The notes: a model not told the origin generated them from the letters alone. Numbered from the stretch's first letter, positions 10,060 through 21,150 are shown. The stretch is DNA of 64,000 nucleotides from Dromaius novaehollandiae (GCF_036370855.1 NC_088101.1:6393501-6457500); one strand, 5' to 3'. Program-made: numbers and translations.

Positions 10060-11229
10060 TGTCGCGGCCCGAAAGGAGTCGTTCAGGACGACCTCCCTCC
10101 CCTTGGGGCCAAACGACCAAGTTCGTGATGCCCTTGGACTGAATTAAGGTGAAACGACACCAGCCAACCGGTTTTAAGATTTATTAACACAAAGGCAAGG
10201 CATGTGGTCAAATAGGATAATTCAATGGCGAATACTGCAACTAGCTAGACAAAAACAGATCTTACCAACATTCAACAAAAGAGAGGGGGAAAGAGAGAGA
10301 GAGAGAGAGAGAGAGAAAGATATCACCACCCGTGGATCCAGCGGCGTCCTGTTGGTCCTCTTCCTTTGGGAGTCTCGGCAGTGGGGGGGGGGGGGGGCTC
10401 CCGTCTGGTGGTAGGTGGGTCCTCTTCACCCTGGGTGTAAGTTTTGGTGGTGCGCGTGCAGTAATTACAACTCGAGTTGGGTCCGACCCTAGGTTAGCTC
10501 GGAATGACACGCGTGCAGTGGTTACAGCTCGAGTTGGGTACCTCCAAAGAGGGACCCTGAACAAAGAGATCCCTGGGCAATTATAGCTTTTTCAAATTAA
10601 GTTTCCCACCCCCCCACGTGGTAGTTCAGACCAATAGTAATTTTTGAGTCTGGGGTCTCCTGCTCCTTATTGGATCTCATCGTTGTTCCTAGGCAGGCTG
10701 TTTCTTTTCTCCCTTATCTTTTCTGTTGCAGTTTCTGCAGACAGGTGTGTCTTCCTTCCTATAGGTGTGTCTTCCTTCCTCGGGTCCCACCATCATCTCT
10801 CAAGGTCTTGACAAAGAGGTGGTAACTCCAGCAATTAGCACCGTTTCAGCAGTGCACAGGAATGCAAATTGCTGGTAACGCCCTTATCATTCCCGCCTGC
10901 AGCAGCTCTGGGCCCTTTCTCACTGTACTAGGGAGTGCGGCCTAAGGCTTCAGCAAATTTAGCCACTCATGCCAAGCAGGTTTTATAGAAGTTGTGCTAA
11001 AAACGGACAATAATTTACAGTCCAGATCCCAAAGTCTCTGCCCGATTGCGGTCTCGTTCAGTGCAGGCTCGGTGTGTTCTGGGTGGTCACAGGGAGACCA
11101 TCTCGGGGGTCGCAGCAGCCCAGTCCTGTTTCCGCCAGGGACAGATGGCTTGTTCGGGGTTATGGCCTGCCTGCACCCCATGCACCAAGAAATGTTTAAG
11201 GCAAAAAATTCATTCATCTGTCCGCCACA
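10060..11229 (-). repeat. 5' LTR of the endogenous retrovirus
   Basis: This is the partner of 3,300-4,469, also 1,170 bp, with TG...CA ends. The minus-strand AATAAA is at 10,180-10,185. The (GA)n run and the internal ~90-codon frame are both kept. The G-run has 15 Gs here against 14 in the 3' LTR, and the A-run near 11,203 has six As against seven. Confidence 0.93.
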
Positions 11230-11234
11230 CCGCT
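11230..11234. repeat. Target-site duplication, right copy (CCGCT)
   Basis: This matches the left copy at 3,295-3,299 and follows the LTR end CCGCCACA. It marks where host intron sequence resumes. Confidence 0.85.
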
Positions 11235-11340
11235 GCCTGCCCCGATGCCCTGCCACAGCTCGGGCGCCAACACAGCTGGGACAGGGAGATCAGCCGCCAG
11301 GGCTGCCTGCGACCTCCTTGTTGTCCTTGTGTTTCCCCAG

Positions 11341-14300
11341 GGAGAAACCTCTTTCGGGCCCTTTGGCTCCATGGTGGGACTGCTGGCGCCTTTCACCTGC
11401 GACTCGCTGGCCACGTCCCGCCAGCGGGCAGGGGCCTGCCTCGGCCACCTCCTCCGCATACAAGGTGAGGGCAGCCCCCTCCTGGCCTCAGCCAGCTCCC
11501 CGCTGCCCCCCGCGCCCCACGACTGCGCGGGGCTGGGCTCCGTTACTCCTTCCTCTCTCGGCCCCTGGGCCAGAGGTGGGTCTCCGTCACCAAGGCTGCC
11601 CTTCTCTCCTGGTGCTCCCTGCAGGCAAGATGCTGGAGACAGGGGCCGAGGAGGACGAGGTGCAGCCTTTGTGCCAGTGCCTGAGTGCCCCAGACGCCGA
11701 GGCTCTGCTCCAGGCTTCCTCCAGACTCAGAAAGGTACCTGGCCCCACGGCGCGGGGGAAGCCGGTGCCCGGGCTCCCGTGCGGCTCCCTGCTTCGCTGC
11801 TGGGGCCCCGCTGTGTTTTGGGAGAGCTGCCACAACGGGCGCCCGGGGTTAGGGAGCAGCAAGCGGCTGTCGAGCAGCACAGAGCATGGCAGGCCCTGCC
11901 TGCACAGCTGCCCTGTAAAGCCCTGGCACCCTGCAGGCCCAGCGAACTGCCCCGCTGACCGCGCGCTCGAGTTTCCTCTCCTTTGTGAAGGGCCGGAGCA
12001 GACCTGCGACGTGGCCTCTCCCGTTTCTGATGTCTCCCCAGATCGTCTGCAAACACATCCCGCCAGCGCAGGCCACGGACTTCCTCTCTGCCGCCCTGGA
12101 CGGGATGCTGTCGGCCAGGTCCGCGTGTGCTCAGGCAGCGGGCGAGTGGCTGCTCACCTTCCTGGAGACGTGCGGGGGACAGCTATTCACGGAGGTGAGA
12201 GACGCCTTTTCCCGGGGGTTCGGGCCTTCCCGCCTCCGCCGTTGCCGGGCACCTCGTGCAGGTGCCGGGGGCCAAAGTGCCGCCCCTGGTGCGCAGCGCC
12301 GAGGGCTCTGTCGAATCCGAGTGCCGGCCGCCTCATCCCGGGGTTGTTCTTCGTCCGGTGACACTGACCCTGCTGGGCCAAACCCCGGTGGCTCCCACGA
12401 CAGAGGCAGTTAGAGCTGAGGCACCCAAAGTGCCCAGTTGCTCCCCGGTTCTCGGGCGTGATGCTCAGCCCTCCCGGCCCGAGGAGCCCAGGGTGGCTCC
12501 TTGGCGTTGCCCTCGGTGGGCAGCAGAGATGTGTCCCCATGGCCGTCCGGCATCCCCCCGCCGCTGCGCAGAGCCTTGGGGCTTTAGGGCTGGGTCCTGA
12601 GAAATGGTCGGGGAGCAGGAATTGCTCATGGGCCGAGTGGGGGTGCCTGGGCCGTGCGGGAGGAGCAAGAGAGGATGGAGACGACGGCTCTTTTGGTCTG
12701 CGTTCAGGTGCCAGAAATCCTGAGCATCATCTACATCCGGATGCCGACCATGCAGCAGGACACCCTCCGACACTTCCTCTTGGAGGCGGTGTCCCTGCTC
12801 GCCCTCTACCACCCCGGGGCCGTCATCAACAGCCTGCTGCAGAAGCAGCTGCCCATGGACAGGTACGTGCACTGCCCCAGCCCCACGGACGGGCAGGAGC
12901 CGCCGCTGACGGGGCGAGGAGGAGCCAGCGGAGAAGCCGGTCCTGCTGCTCCGGGGGCAGAAAGCCTGAGCGCGGCAAGAGCCGTCTTGGAGGCCAGGAG
13001 AGCGTTTGGCCCCTGCCGAGGGCGTCGCAGGTACCAGAGCCCACGGGCTCACGGGGGAACTTCTGCTCCCTTGCAGTGACACCGAGGAGCTGTGGAGGGT
13101 CCTGGGGGGGAAGTTCTTTGTGGACCACTTCCTGAGGGTTTTGATGGAAAAACTGAAGAACTCAGGAAGCAACCAGCCCAGGACCAGCTCTGCCAAGCCT
13201 GAGGCAGATGAGGAGGAGGCTGCGCTGGAGCCTCTCAAGGTACATGCACCGGCTTTGTACCTGACTTCCCAAATCACCCTTCAGCCTGAGGGAGCTCCGT
13301 GCATGCTGCGAACATCCCTGAGCCCCCCGGGCTGGTGCCATGCTGGGCCCTGGGCAGCGCTGTCAGCCGAGAGCGTTTGCTGCTGCCAGGCTGCAGGGGA
13401 GTAAACTGCAGGCAGTAAAGGTCCCCGAGGCGGGCAGGGCACAGGTGGGAAAAGGCCTTGTTTTCACAGGCAGCTTTTGGTTGCATTTCTCTGCAGATGA
13501 CCCGGGCCATCTCTGTGGTGGTGTCAGCGCTACAGAGCCCGGAGGCTGTGCAGCGCCTGCTCCCGGAGCTGCTGCCGGTGCTGCTGAAGCAGATCAGCGC
13601 CACAGTGGGCAAGGAGATGCCATCTTCCCCACTCAGCACCCGGGGAAAGCTGTTCCTGAAGGGCCACGCGAGCGATGACAATCCTTGCAGGTAGGAGCCA
13701 GGGGACGGAGACGCAGGGGCTGGGCTTGGGTCCCTGTCACTTTGATTCCCAGGGAGGAAGGTGCCCCAGGGAGACTTGTTTTTTCCCCGGGCTCTATTTA
13801 TTTTGGTTTGGGTTTGTCTGTTTGGTTGTAGTTCTTGTTTTATGAGTGTTGGCGTGCTGGTTGGTTTGGTCTCTGTTTGGCGTGTTTGTGAGCCGACGGT
13901 CCCTAGGGTCCGTAGGCCAGGTTTCTTAGAGCTTGTCAGGCTTCAGGGTTGTGAGATGTCATTCCAGGGGTGTTTGCAGCTCCCTCGGTGAGGCTGAGCA
14001 CGAGTGAGCGAAGGCCTTGCCGGCGGCAGCGTTTCCTTCGCCTGTTGCCGTGACTGAGGCCTCGCTGCTCTCTTCTCGCCCAGGCTTTCCCTGGAGACCC
14101 TGGAGGTGGTGCTGCGCACGTGCCTCGATGGGAAATGGCTGTGGCTGCTGCGGAAGCAGGGCGCCTGGGCTGCCCTGGAAGACCCCCGGGCTCACCACGA
14201 CGGCGTCTGCCTGCTGACCGGGTGAGAGCCCGAGGAGGCGCCTCGCTGCTCCGGGGTGGCCGCGACCCGGGAGGGGCTGGCGGGACCCTTCCCCTGGGCC

Positions 14301-16952
14301 CGGGCGTCTCGGAGGTGCCGAGCAGAGCCCGCGTGGGAGCGGGGGGATCGCGGGGGCCCGAGGCTGGGTGCCGCCCTGTGTAACCGCACGTCGCCTGCCT
14401 GTGCTCTGTGCGCAGGGTGCTGCTCCGCGCCGGGACCATCTCGCTGCCCCTGGTGCTGACCCAGTGGCTGGACGCCCCCTCGGCCAACCTGCGGGTCATG
14501 GCCACGGCTTTCTTTGCGGAGGTGAGGGAGAAGGTGGGAGAGGGAGGTTTAGGAGGGCTTTTCTCAGGATGCCAGCAAGAAGGTGCCGGCAGAAGGTGTC
14601 ACATTCCCGGCGGGAGCAGATCCCCCCTCATAGCAGGTCTCTCAGGAGCTGCCCTTCCTCAGCCCCTTCCCACCCCCCACCCACCCATGAGCACCCCCGG
14701 GCACAGGGCAGCGCTGCCCTCAGCCTGGCCAAAGCCGCAGCCTGGGCCGGGCCCCAAGGAAAGCTGCCGGGCATGGGGGTGGTCAGCTGGGGCTGGTGGG
14801 GCTTCCTCGTGCGGAGCCCGGGGCGGCTGCTGTTCCCGGGCCTGGTCTGCATCCGTCTCCAGGTGCCGATGGCCGGGTTGCTGTGCTGCAGCTGATGAAG
14901 GAGCCGGCACTGCAGGAGTGGAGGTGCCTCCAGCCCATCGCAAGGGCCTTGCTGGAGAAGCTGCAGGACTCGAGCAGCACCGTGCGGCAGATGGCAGCGC
15001 GCGGCCTGGGCAACCTGGTCAGCGGAGCACCGGAGAAAGTGAGAGAGGCTTTGCTCTGCATGAAACGCAGCCCCTGCGTGACCAGAGAGATGCCGGCGGG
15101 GAGCTGCGGGGGGATTAGAGAGTGGGCAGAGCAGCAGAGGCAGCTGTGAGTCTTTGCCCCGAGGGCGCTCTGTTCTGGGGCACCAGCCGGGCTGCAGAGG
15201 GGACGGAGGTGCCGACGGGCCCCTCGGGCTGCGATGTGCTCGGGGGCTGCTTCTGAGAGCTTCAGCCCCTGGAGGCGATGGGGAAGAGGAGCGGTTGGAG
15301 GCAGGACTAGCAGGAGGCTCACGTGTGTGTCACGCTTGGCAGCTGCGAAAGCACAAGGGAGCCGTGCTGGAGGCGCTGCGGAGGAGCCTGGAGGACGTGG
15401 CCGCGGCGGAGGTGGTGTCAGAGAGCCTGCTGGCGCTGGCGAAGGTGGTGACGGAGCTGAAGGGGAAGGCTGTGGGCTCCACCTTCAGAGACATCGCCAG
15501 GGCCACCAAGGGGTTCTTTGATGCTGTGAGTGAGCAGTGGTGTCTGACGCCTGCTCGAAGGGTCCCTCGCGGGCTCGTCCGAGAGGGGCGGCGTGGGCAG
15601 GGGCCGCTGCGGATCGGGAGGGTTCGGGGAAGATGCTTCTCCCTGGGGAAGGTGGGGGAGCTACTGTTTGTGACCCCTGTGGGGGTCCTTTCTCCGGGCA
15701 TTGTGCTCGACCGGCAGCGCCCAGGTGTTGCAGAAACAGCTGTACGCGGTGTCCCAGTCGCCCACCTGAGGGCTGGGGTTTCTGGGTTGCAGGAGCAGGC
15801 GTCGCTGCGCTCGGCGGCCTTCACCCTGTACGGGGTGCTGGCCGCCTCTGCCACGAGGAGGTGGAGGTCTTTCTTCACGGAGGAGCTGGGAAGCACGTGG
15901 GCCAGCCTCGTCCTGCACCTCCGGGACCCCGACCTGGGAGCCTCCATGGTAAGAGCCCCGGGGGGAAGGGAAGCAAGACGTGAAGCCAGGCAGCAGCTGC
16001 AGGGACATTGCTGCCGTTGCCGCCTGCTCAGCAGCTGCAGGGTCTCTGCAGAGCCTCCCCGAAAGCGTCCCCGCGCAGTTGCCCCTGCACTGCCCAGGGT
16101 AGTGACTCCAGCACCCCGGCTCACCTCTCTTTGGCAGGCGTGCCAGGGCGCCCTGCGGCTGTGCGCCCCGTTTTTGGGGCTGCGGAGGGTGCGGCAGGGC
16201 CTCGCCGTCAACACCCGGCTGAGCGCGGCCGAGCTGCTGGGCGACATCTGCAGCCAGCTGGTGAGGAGCTGCACGCCCGGGCGCGATGGGGCTGCGGGGC
16301 CCTCGCCGGCCCCGGGAGAGGGAGGGAGCGGGCAACACGCCGAGGGCGGCGGGGTTTTTTTGCGGCCGAGAAGGACAGTGTGTCCCACGTCCCCCAGGCC
16401 CAGGAGAGCCCCGAGCACCAGGAGATGCTGTACGTCGCCGCCAGGCGCTGCTTCCTGGTGAGCTGCGGGGACCTGCAGGCTGCGGCCCTCGACGTCACCG
16501 GTGAGTCGGAGCGGGCGCTCTCTGCGGCTGCTTCCCCTGCACTGCTGCTGTCCCCGTCTGCCCGGGCTGGGGGTCCCAGGGGCACTCTGATGTCGGTGTG
16601 TCGCCCTGACGTCGGTGTGTTGCTCTATGCACGCAGGGGTCCTCGTGGAGCACGCGGGCATCGAGTGGCTGACAAGGGAGGAAGTGATGCCGCTCTCAGC
16701 AAGTAGGTGACAGGGCCCTGGCGCCCCGGGCCTGGGGGCTTGGTGGAGTTTGGGCCCCGGCATGGAAGCAGCTGCGGGGCAGCATCGCCCTGCCGGGGAG
16801 GCTGGGCTGGTGCCGGGTGCGGCCCTGACGCCGTGGCCGGTGCCGTTGCAGCTCTGCGGGTGCTGCGGAAAGACAAGGACCCGCGGGTGCAGCAGGCGGC
16901 CGCTCGGCTCCTCCGGGACACTGGCCTCGAGCAGCCCCCGCGGCGGTGCTGA
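11341..16952 (+). CDS. MROH family protein, left gene, exons 11-25 and C-terminus
   Basis: This continues the gene at 299-3,195. Exons: 11341-11464, 11625-11734, 12042-12194, 12708-12862, 13077-13239, 13497-13690, 14084-14221, 14416-14521, 14892-15038, 15343-15525, 15793-15948, 16138-16260, 16398-16500, 16637-16702, 16852-16952. With the first block the visible exons total 3,093 nt, an exact multiple of three, giving about 1,030 residues and TGA at 16,950-16,952. HEAT-like helices are clear (STVRQMAARGLGNLVSG, ADEEEAALEPLK, DKDPRVQQAAARLLRD). Every exon has AG/GT borders, so this looks like a working gene. Exon lengths match the right-hand MROH gene nearly one for one. The final exons are duplicated in inverted orientation at 35,795-36,677. 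Function is not known; family proteins are cytosolic helical-repeat proteins. Confidence 0.85.
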
Positions 16953-16958
16953 AATAAA
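16953..16958 (+). terminator. Poly(A) signal AATAAA directly after the MROH stop codon
   Basis: AATAAA begins on the base after TGA, so the 3' untranslated region should be only about 20-30 bases. The same arrangement is kept in the decayed copy (35,789-35,794), and a similar one in the right-hand gene. Confidence 0.85.
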
Positions 16959-17089
16959 CCTCGCCGGGAACCTGCCGCAGCAGCGGGGGTGTTTCTGCGC
17001 CGGGGCCTGGGAGTCGCTTTGCTCCCCACTGCCCCCCTTGGCCACCGGGTCCCCGGGGCTCTGGCCAGGGCTGCTGTCCTGGGGCTGAA

Positions 17090-17360
17090 GGGGGTGTGGC
17101 CAGAGCTGGGGTGGGGCGGGGCTGAAGGCTGGGGTGGGGCTGGAACCAGGGGCGGGGCAAGGCTGCAGGTGAGGTGGGGCAGGGCCAGGCCAGGGGCAGA
17201 GCAGAACTGGGAGGTGGGTGGGGCCAGTGCCAGGGGCAGGGTGGAGGGAGGTGGGGTGGAGCCAAGGGAGGGGTGGGGCCAGAGCAGTGGGCAGGGCCAG
17301 ATCCAGTGTGGGGTGGAGCTGTGGGCAGGGACATGGGCAGGGCAGTCCCAGGTGGCCCTT
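17090..17360 (+). repeat. GC-rich degenerate minisatellite (GGGGCTGGGG-like)
   Basis: Short words of the form GTGGGGC(T/A)GG and GGGCAGGGCC repeat irregularly downstream of the MROH gene. The inverted copy near 35,460-35,660 is its complement. No coding sequence is supported. Confidence 0.6.
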
Positions 17361-17899
17361 TCCTGGCACCTGCGCAGCTGCTCTGGCCCCCAGACCCGCG
17401 GGTGGGCAGTGGTGGTGGGTGGTGGTGGCGCTGGGTGTCCGGGACCCCCGGGCAGCCCCCTCCCTGGTGCGGGGCTCCCGCTTGCCGCAGCCTGGAGTCT
17501 GGGCCGTGGGCGGGGCGGGGCGGGGGGCTCTGCCTGGCTGGGCGAGGCGGCACGGGGCAGGAGGCAGCTGCGGGCCCCGCCCGGTGCCAACAGGGCCCGG
17601 GCCCCGCGGTGGGGGAGCAGCCGCGCTCAGCCAGGTTCAGGCTGCGGGGCTGGCGGGGGCCGGCGCGGTGCAGTAAAGGCCGAGGGGCCGGAGCCCAGCG
17701 CCCGCCCGGCCTGGGCTGCCCAGCGCCGCGGGGCTGGGCCCTGCCTGCAGGGAGCGGAGGGTCCCCCCGGCCCAGGGGCCTGGTTAACACCTGCTGGTGC
17801 CGGGAGGGGAGGGCTGATGCCTGGGGGCTGCGAAAGGGGCTCAGGGCACTGCTGTGGGGCTGGAAATGGGGGTGGTGCAGGGCTGGGAGGGGAGGGTGA

Positions 17900-18570
17900 A
17901 GGGGCAGTTTGGGGGACTCAGTCTCCACTTCAGAGCCCCCAAATGAGCACCTGGAGCCTGTCTGGGAGCACCAGAAACGCAGTGCTTGGGGATGGAGGCT
18001 AAGTCCTGCATTTCTGGTGCTCCCAGACAGGCCCTGGGGGCTCGTTTGGGTGCTCCAAAATGGAGGCTCATCCTGTGAGTCTGGGGCTCAAGCCCAGGCT
18101 GCTGGGACTGGTCTCAGAGCTCAGAAAGGGGGCTTAGTCCTGGGTTTTGGTGCTGGAGAGCAGGGTCAGGGGGCTGTTTTGGGGCTGGAGAAACAGGATG
18201 GGGGTCCGGTGTAGGGCTTAGAAAGGGAAGGCAAACGCTGTGGTTTTGGGGCTCAAAGGTGGGTTGAGGGGGCTGCTGTTGGGGTCAGAGTCCATTTCTG
18301 AGACCCAGACCTGTGTTTGAGCTGCAAGAAGGCAGGGTTTAGCTTCCCTTTCTCAGTCCTGCATTTCTGGGCCTCAGAAAGCAGGTGCTGGGGGCTGTGC
18401 TGGGGGCTTGGAGACAGAGGCCTGGTCTGGGGTTCTTGAGCTCAAAAAGGGAGACCAAGTCCAGTGTTTTGGGGGCTTGAAAACTGGTCGGGTGGGCTGT
18501 TTTGGGGCTCAAAACCAGAGGCTAAGTCCTGCGTTTTTGAGATTTGAAAACACACTCAGCCATCTGTTTT
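17900..18570. repeat. Degenerate ~35-bp minisatellite (TTTTGGGG type)
   Basis: Irregular units share words such as GGCTAAGTCCTG, TTTTGGGGCTC and GAAA(C/A)AG. The same family appears at 20,200-20,730 and reverse-complemented at 34,530-34,800 and 57,940-58,470. It always lies beside the CpG-island module or MROH flank. Confidence 0.7.
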
Positions 18571-18584
18571 CAGCCCCAGAACCA

Positions 18585-18800
18585 GAGGCCAAGGGGGCCT
18601 GTTGGTTGGGGGTGGGAGGGGTGTGGGCAGGGCCTGTGGACCCTCCCTGGAGTTGGGGGTCCATGCGCAGGCACCCCGCAGGCAGGGAGGCTGGCATGCA
18701 CCAGGCCAAACCTCGCATCTGAGAGAGTCTCTGGCGCAAAAGCAGTTTTGGGGAAGAAACACCAGCCGATGCCAACTTCCCAGTCCAGCCTTTATTCAGT
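18585..18800 (-). repeat. Conserved ~200-bp block with minus-strand poly(A) signal, copy 1
   Basis: The block includes GGCATGCACCAGGC, CTCGCATCTGAGAGA and GCAGTTTTGGGGAAGAAACA. On the minus strand AATAAA lies at 18,791-18,796. Close relatives lie at 20,735-20,985 (same orientation) and 57,660-57,940 (inverted). It reads as the 3' end of a repeated transcription unit running leftward from the CpG island at 19,300-20,070. Confidence 0.65.
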
Positions 18801-19130
18801 GTTCACCCAGCACTTTCACCACTAATTAAGCAGTCAGCTTAGGGGAATTGCATCCATACTGACCAGGGAGTCAATGTCGATGCAATATCCATAAGCCTAA
18901 TGCTCAGTTAGTTCAAGCAGTGCACAGGGAACTGACATATATGAACCAATTAGTCAGCATTTACCCCCTACTTTCAATACTAAGTAACCACATCCCTTAC
19001 AATCCTTGGAGCAATGCTAAGCAACTAATTAGTGGTTATTGATTCCATATGAGTAAGGTCATTAGTCATCCCTGAGTGCAGGTACCTTAGCTCCTTACTC
19101 AGCCTTCCCTGAATCTCCATGGGGTAATTA
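18800..19130. repeat. AT-rich degenerate tandem sequence, left copy
   Basis: Words such as CTAATTAGT, TAAGTAACC and TATATGAACCAATTAGTCAGC repeat at irregular spacing. The minus strand matches the array at 57,225-57,660 (for example AAATGCTGACTAATTGGTT against AAATGCTAACTGATCAGCTT). Confidence 0.6.
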
Positions 19131-19299
19131 GTCCCCACTGACCCAGCAGCCCTCAGCTGTGGCCACAGTGCTGCACACTGGTACAGCTGCCCTCCACCTC
19201 CAGGCTGGGGCAGCAGCTGATTTAGGGCCCTGTCCAAGATCAGTCCATCAGCCTGTACCTACGGGGTCGATATGAACTGGTTACCAGCAGTGCGGGTGC

Positions 19300-20070
19300 C
19301 ACATGCGCAGGCTCGTCGCTCAGCACCGCGTCCCTGTCCCTGTCCCCATTGCTGCCCCGGGGGGGCCCGGTGACACCCTCCGCCCGGGGACAGTGGCTGG
19401 TTCCCAGCCGCGTCGCTTCCGCGGGGCCCCAGCCCACGGCACCAGGCAGCAGCTGGTGGCTCCGGCCCGGGGCATTGGCCCCAGCGGCACCGGTGGCTCT
19501 GGCTCCCAGCGGCAGCTCCGGCTCCTGCAGGAGGGAGGGAAGAGGCGCCCGGGGAGCCCTCGCAGCCCCCCCCGCGCCGCCCGGGGCCCCTCCAGCCCCG
19601 GCCAGGCCCATCCGGCAGCGCCGGGGCCCGACCAAGCCCCCCGGGCAGCCCCAGCCCGGCCCAGGCCCCACGGTCCGGGGGCAGCACAGAGACCCCTCTG
19701 CCGCGGGCAGCGCCCAGGCCCGGCCCCGCCGCCGCGGCCTCACCCGCTCCTCCGGGCAGGGCCGGGCTCGGGCTCCCTCCGCCCCACGGACAGACCCGGG
19801 CCGCCCCGGTTCTCCCCGCACCCCCCGGCAGAGCTAGTGCCCGGGCCCCCCCGCCGCAACCCGGCTGCGGCCTCCCGCTCCCCACCGGTACCTGCTGCTG
19901 CCGCCGCTGCCCGGTCCTGCGGCTCCGGTTCCGCCCCTCAGCGCCGCTCCCCGGTGACGTCACGGCTGCCGCGGGCGGTGCTGTGCCGAGGGGCCCCGCG
20001 CCACGTGCGGGGGCCGCGGGGAGCCCGGAAGCAGGAGGCCGCGGCTGCGAGTGCCGGAGCAGGGCTGTAG
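19300..20070 (-). promoter_or_regulatory. CpG island / likely minus-strand promoter and first exon
   Basis: The stretch is very CpG-rich. It contains a perfect CRE palindrome TGACGTCA at 19,955-19,962 and GC boxes. On the minus strand a purine/CAG-rich first exon ends CAGCAGCAG with donor GTACCGG (donor bases near 19,885-19,891). An acceptor CCCTCCTGCAG leads into a second exon at 19,524, and a poly(A) signal lies at 18,791. A CpG-island module of the same design, in opposite orientation, is at 56,480-57,220. A transcription unit is inferred. No open frame in it has a recognised domain. Confidence 0.55.
19955..19962. promoter_or_regulatory. CRE palindrome TGACGTCA
   Basis: This is a perfect CREB/ATF binding palindrome inside the CpG island, about 65 bases upstream of the inferred minus-strand exon 1 donor. 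Confidence 0.7.
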
Positions 20071-20199
20071 CCTGGCCGCGGGTGGGCGGAGGGGGGGGCG
20101 GGTGGCGCTGGGGCAGCAACAGGCTTCGGGGGGGGGGATGGTTGGGGTGCAGGCTGGTCCCGGGGCGCCACCTGGGTCCTGGGGCCTCGAGTGGCAGCT

Positions 20200-20735
20200 G
20201 AGCCGGGTGCTGGGAGCAGAGACCAGGTCGTGTGTTTTGGGGTCCAGAAACGGAGACGCAGCCGCTGCTGTGACTCCCAAAACAGCCGACCTCGCCTCTG
20301 TTTCCCAGTCCCAAAAATGCATGACCTGAGTCTCTGTTTTGGGGCCACAAAGGGCAGGTTAGTCCTGTGTTCAAGCACAAGAACAGGCCAATGAGCCCTG
20401 GGTTTTGGGGTCCATAAGCAAGGCCAAGTCCTGCATTTTGGAGCCACCAGTGGAGGCTCATGGGGCTGAAAGCAGCAGCTAAGTGCTGCATTTTGGGGCT
20501 ACACAGAGCATCTTAGTCCCCCTGTTCAAGCACAAGAGCAAGCCAATGAGCCCTGGGTTTTGGGGCCATGGGTGGAGGCTCACAGGGCTGGAAAGAGCAG
20601 CTAAGTGCTGCATTTTGGGGCCACAGAAGGGCATCTTAGTCCCTGTTTTCAAGCACAAGCACAGGCCAATGAGGGCTGTTCCTGTGGCTGAAAACAGAGA
20701 CTAAGTGCTGCGTTTTGGGGACTCGGAAACAGAGG
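20200..20735. repeat. TTTTGGGG-type minisatellite, second array
   Basis: Irregular units include GTCCTGTGTTCAAGCACAAG, ATGAGCCCTGGGTTTTGGGG and AGCAGCTAAGTGCTGCATTTTGGGG. Two long units (about 20,380-20,490 and 20,540-20,640) are near copies of each other. There is no coding potential. Confidence 0.7.
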
Positions 20736-21150
20736 CGAGTTCAGCTGTTTCCAGCCCCCAAGTGGAGGCCGAGGGGGCCCTTTTGGGGTGGGGGCAGGCA
20801 GGGGTGGGGGCAGGGCACATGGACCCTCCCCAGAGAGGGGGGTCCATCCGCAAGCCCCCCATAGGCAGGGAGGCTGGCATGCACCAGGCCGAACCTCGCA
20901 TCTGAGAGAATCTCTGGCACAAAAGCGGTTTTGGGGAGGAAACACGATCAGACACTGTCTTCCACTTCCAGTGTTTATTCCACATTTGTACAATACTTGG
21001 AATATTTTATTCCATGTGTGTATTGAGTATGTACACTGTTAATATTGCATACATACTGAGTTTATCATATTTATACTATATATAACATATAATACGCACT
21101 ATTAAACTATGATATTAATATGCAAGCTGTGACAGTGATTGATTTATGAC
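20735..21150 (-). repeat. Conserved 3'-end block plus AT-rich tail, copy 2
   Basis: This repeats the block at 18,585-18,800 (shared GAGGCTGGCATGCACCAGGC and CTCGCATCTGAGAGA). It again has a minus-strand poly(A) signal (GGAATAAACAC near 20,973-20,983) followed by an AT-rich stretch to 21,130. The CpG-rich part that would precede it on the minus strand is not clear at 21,180-22,000. Confidence 0.6.

Larger units (their letters stand above)
3300..11229 (-). mobile_element. Young, nearly complete endogenous retrovirus, antisense in the MROH intron
   Basis: A 7,930-bp provirus lies on the minus strand: 5' LTR 10,060-11,229, primer site 10,038-10,055, leader repeats 9,750-9,953, gag 9,694-8,174, pol 8,195-5,472, 3' remnant, 3' LTR 3,300-4,469. 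It is flanked by CCGCT on both sides (3,295-3,299 and 11,230-11,234). The LTRs start TGTGGCGG and end GGCCGCGACA. By eye they differ only by one G in a G-run and one A in an A-run, which implies recent integration. Gag lacks a CCHC zinc knuckle and has a central coiled coil. This, with LTRs over 1 kb, recalls the chicken ENS-1/ERNI (Soprano) group, but that link is from memory and unproven. Integrase is truncated and no full env is present, so this copy is defective. Confidence 0.93.
3196..11340 (+). other. MROH intron enlarged by a retroviral insertion
   Basis: The donor follows exon end 3195 (GTGAGA) and the acceptor precedes 11,341 (TTTCCCCAG). Without the provirus and one target-site copy the intron would be only about 210 bp, in line with its neighbours. 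All the extra length is one antisense endogenous retrovirus. The exon on each side is undamaged and in frame, so the insertion need not destroy the gene, though it could affect splicing or transcription. Confidence 0.85.
16138..18190 (+). repeat. Left arm of a ~2-kb inverted duplication (MROH 3' end and flank)
   Basis: Sequence from exon 22 of the left MROH gene through its 3' flank recurs reverse-complemented at about 34,530-36,680. The match is closest in 16,850-18,190, including the last exon, the poly(A) signal, the GGGGCTGG-rich flank (17,090-17,350), the CpG-rich stretch (17,400-17,760) and paired 'AGCACCAGAAA' blocks near 17,960-18,060. The arms are separated by about 16 kb. Confidence 0.85.

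Noticed and set aside
9598-10128. Plus-strand frame across the 68-bp repeats
   Set aside because: It is a repeat artefact in the untranslated leader of an element transcribed from the opposite strand.
15330-17928. Long minus-strand Pro-rich frames over the MROH 3' end
   Set aside because: They are shadows of the true plus-strand exons and of the GC-rich flank.
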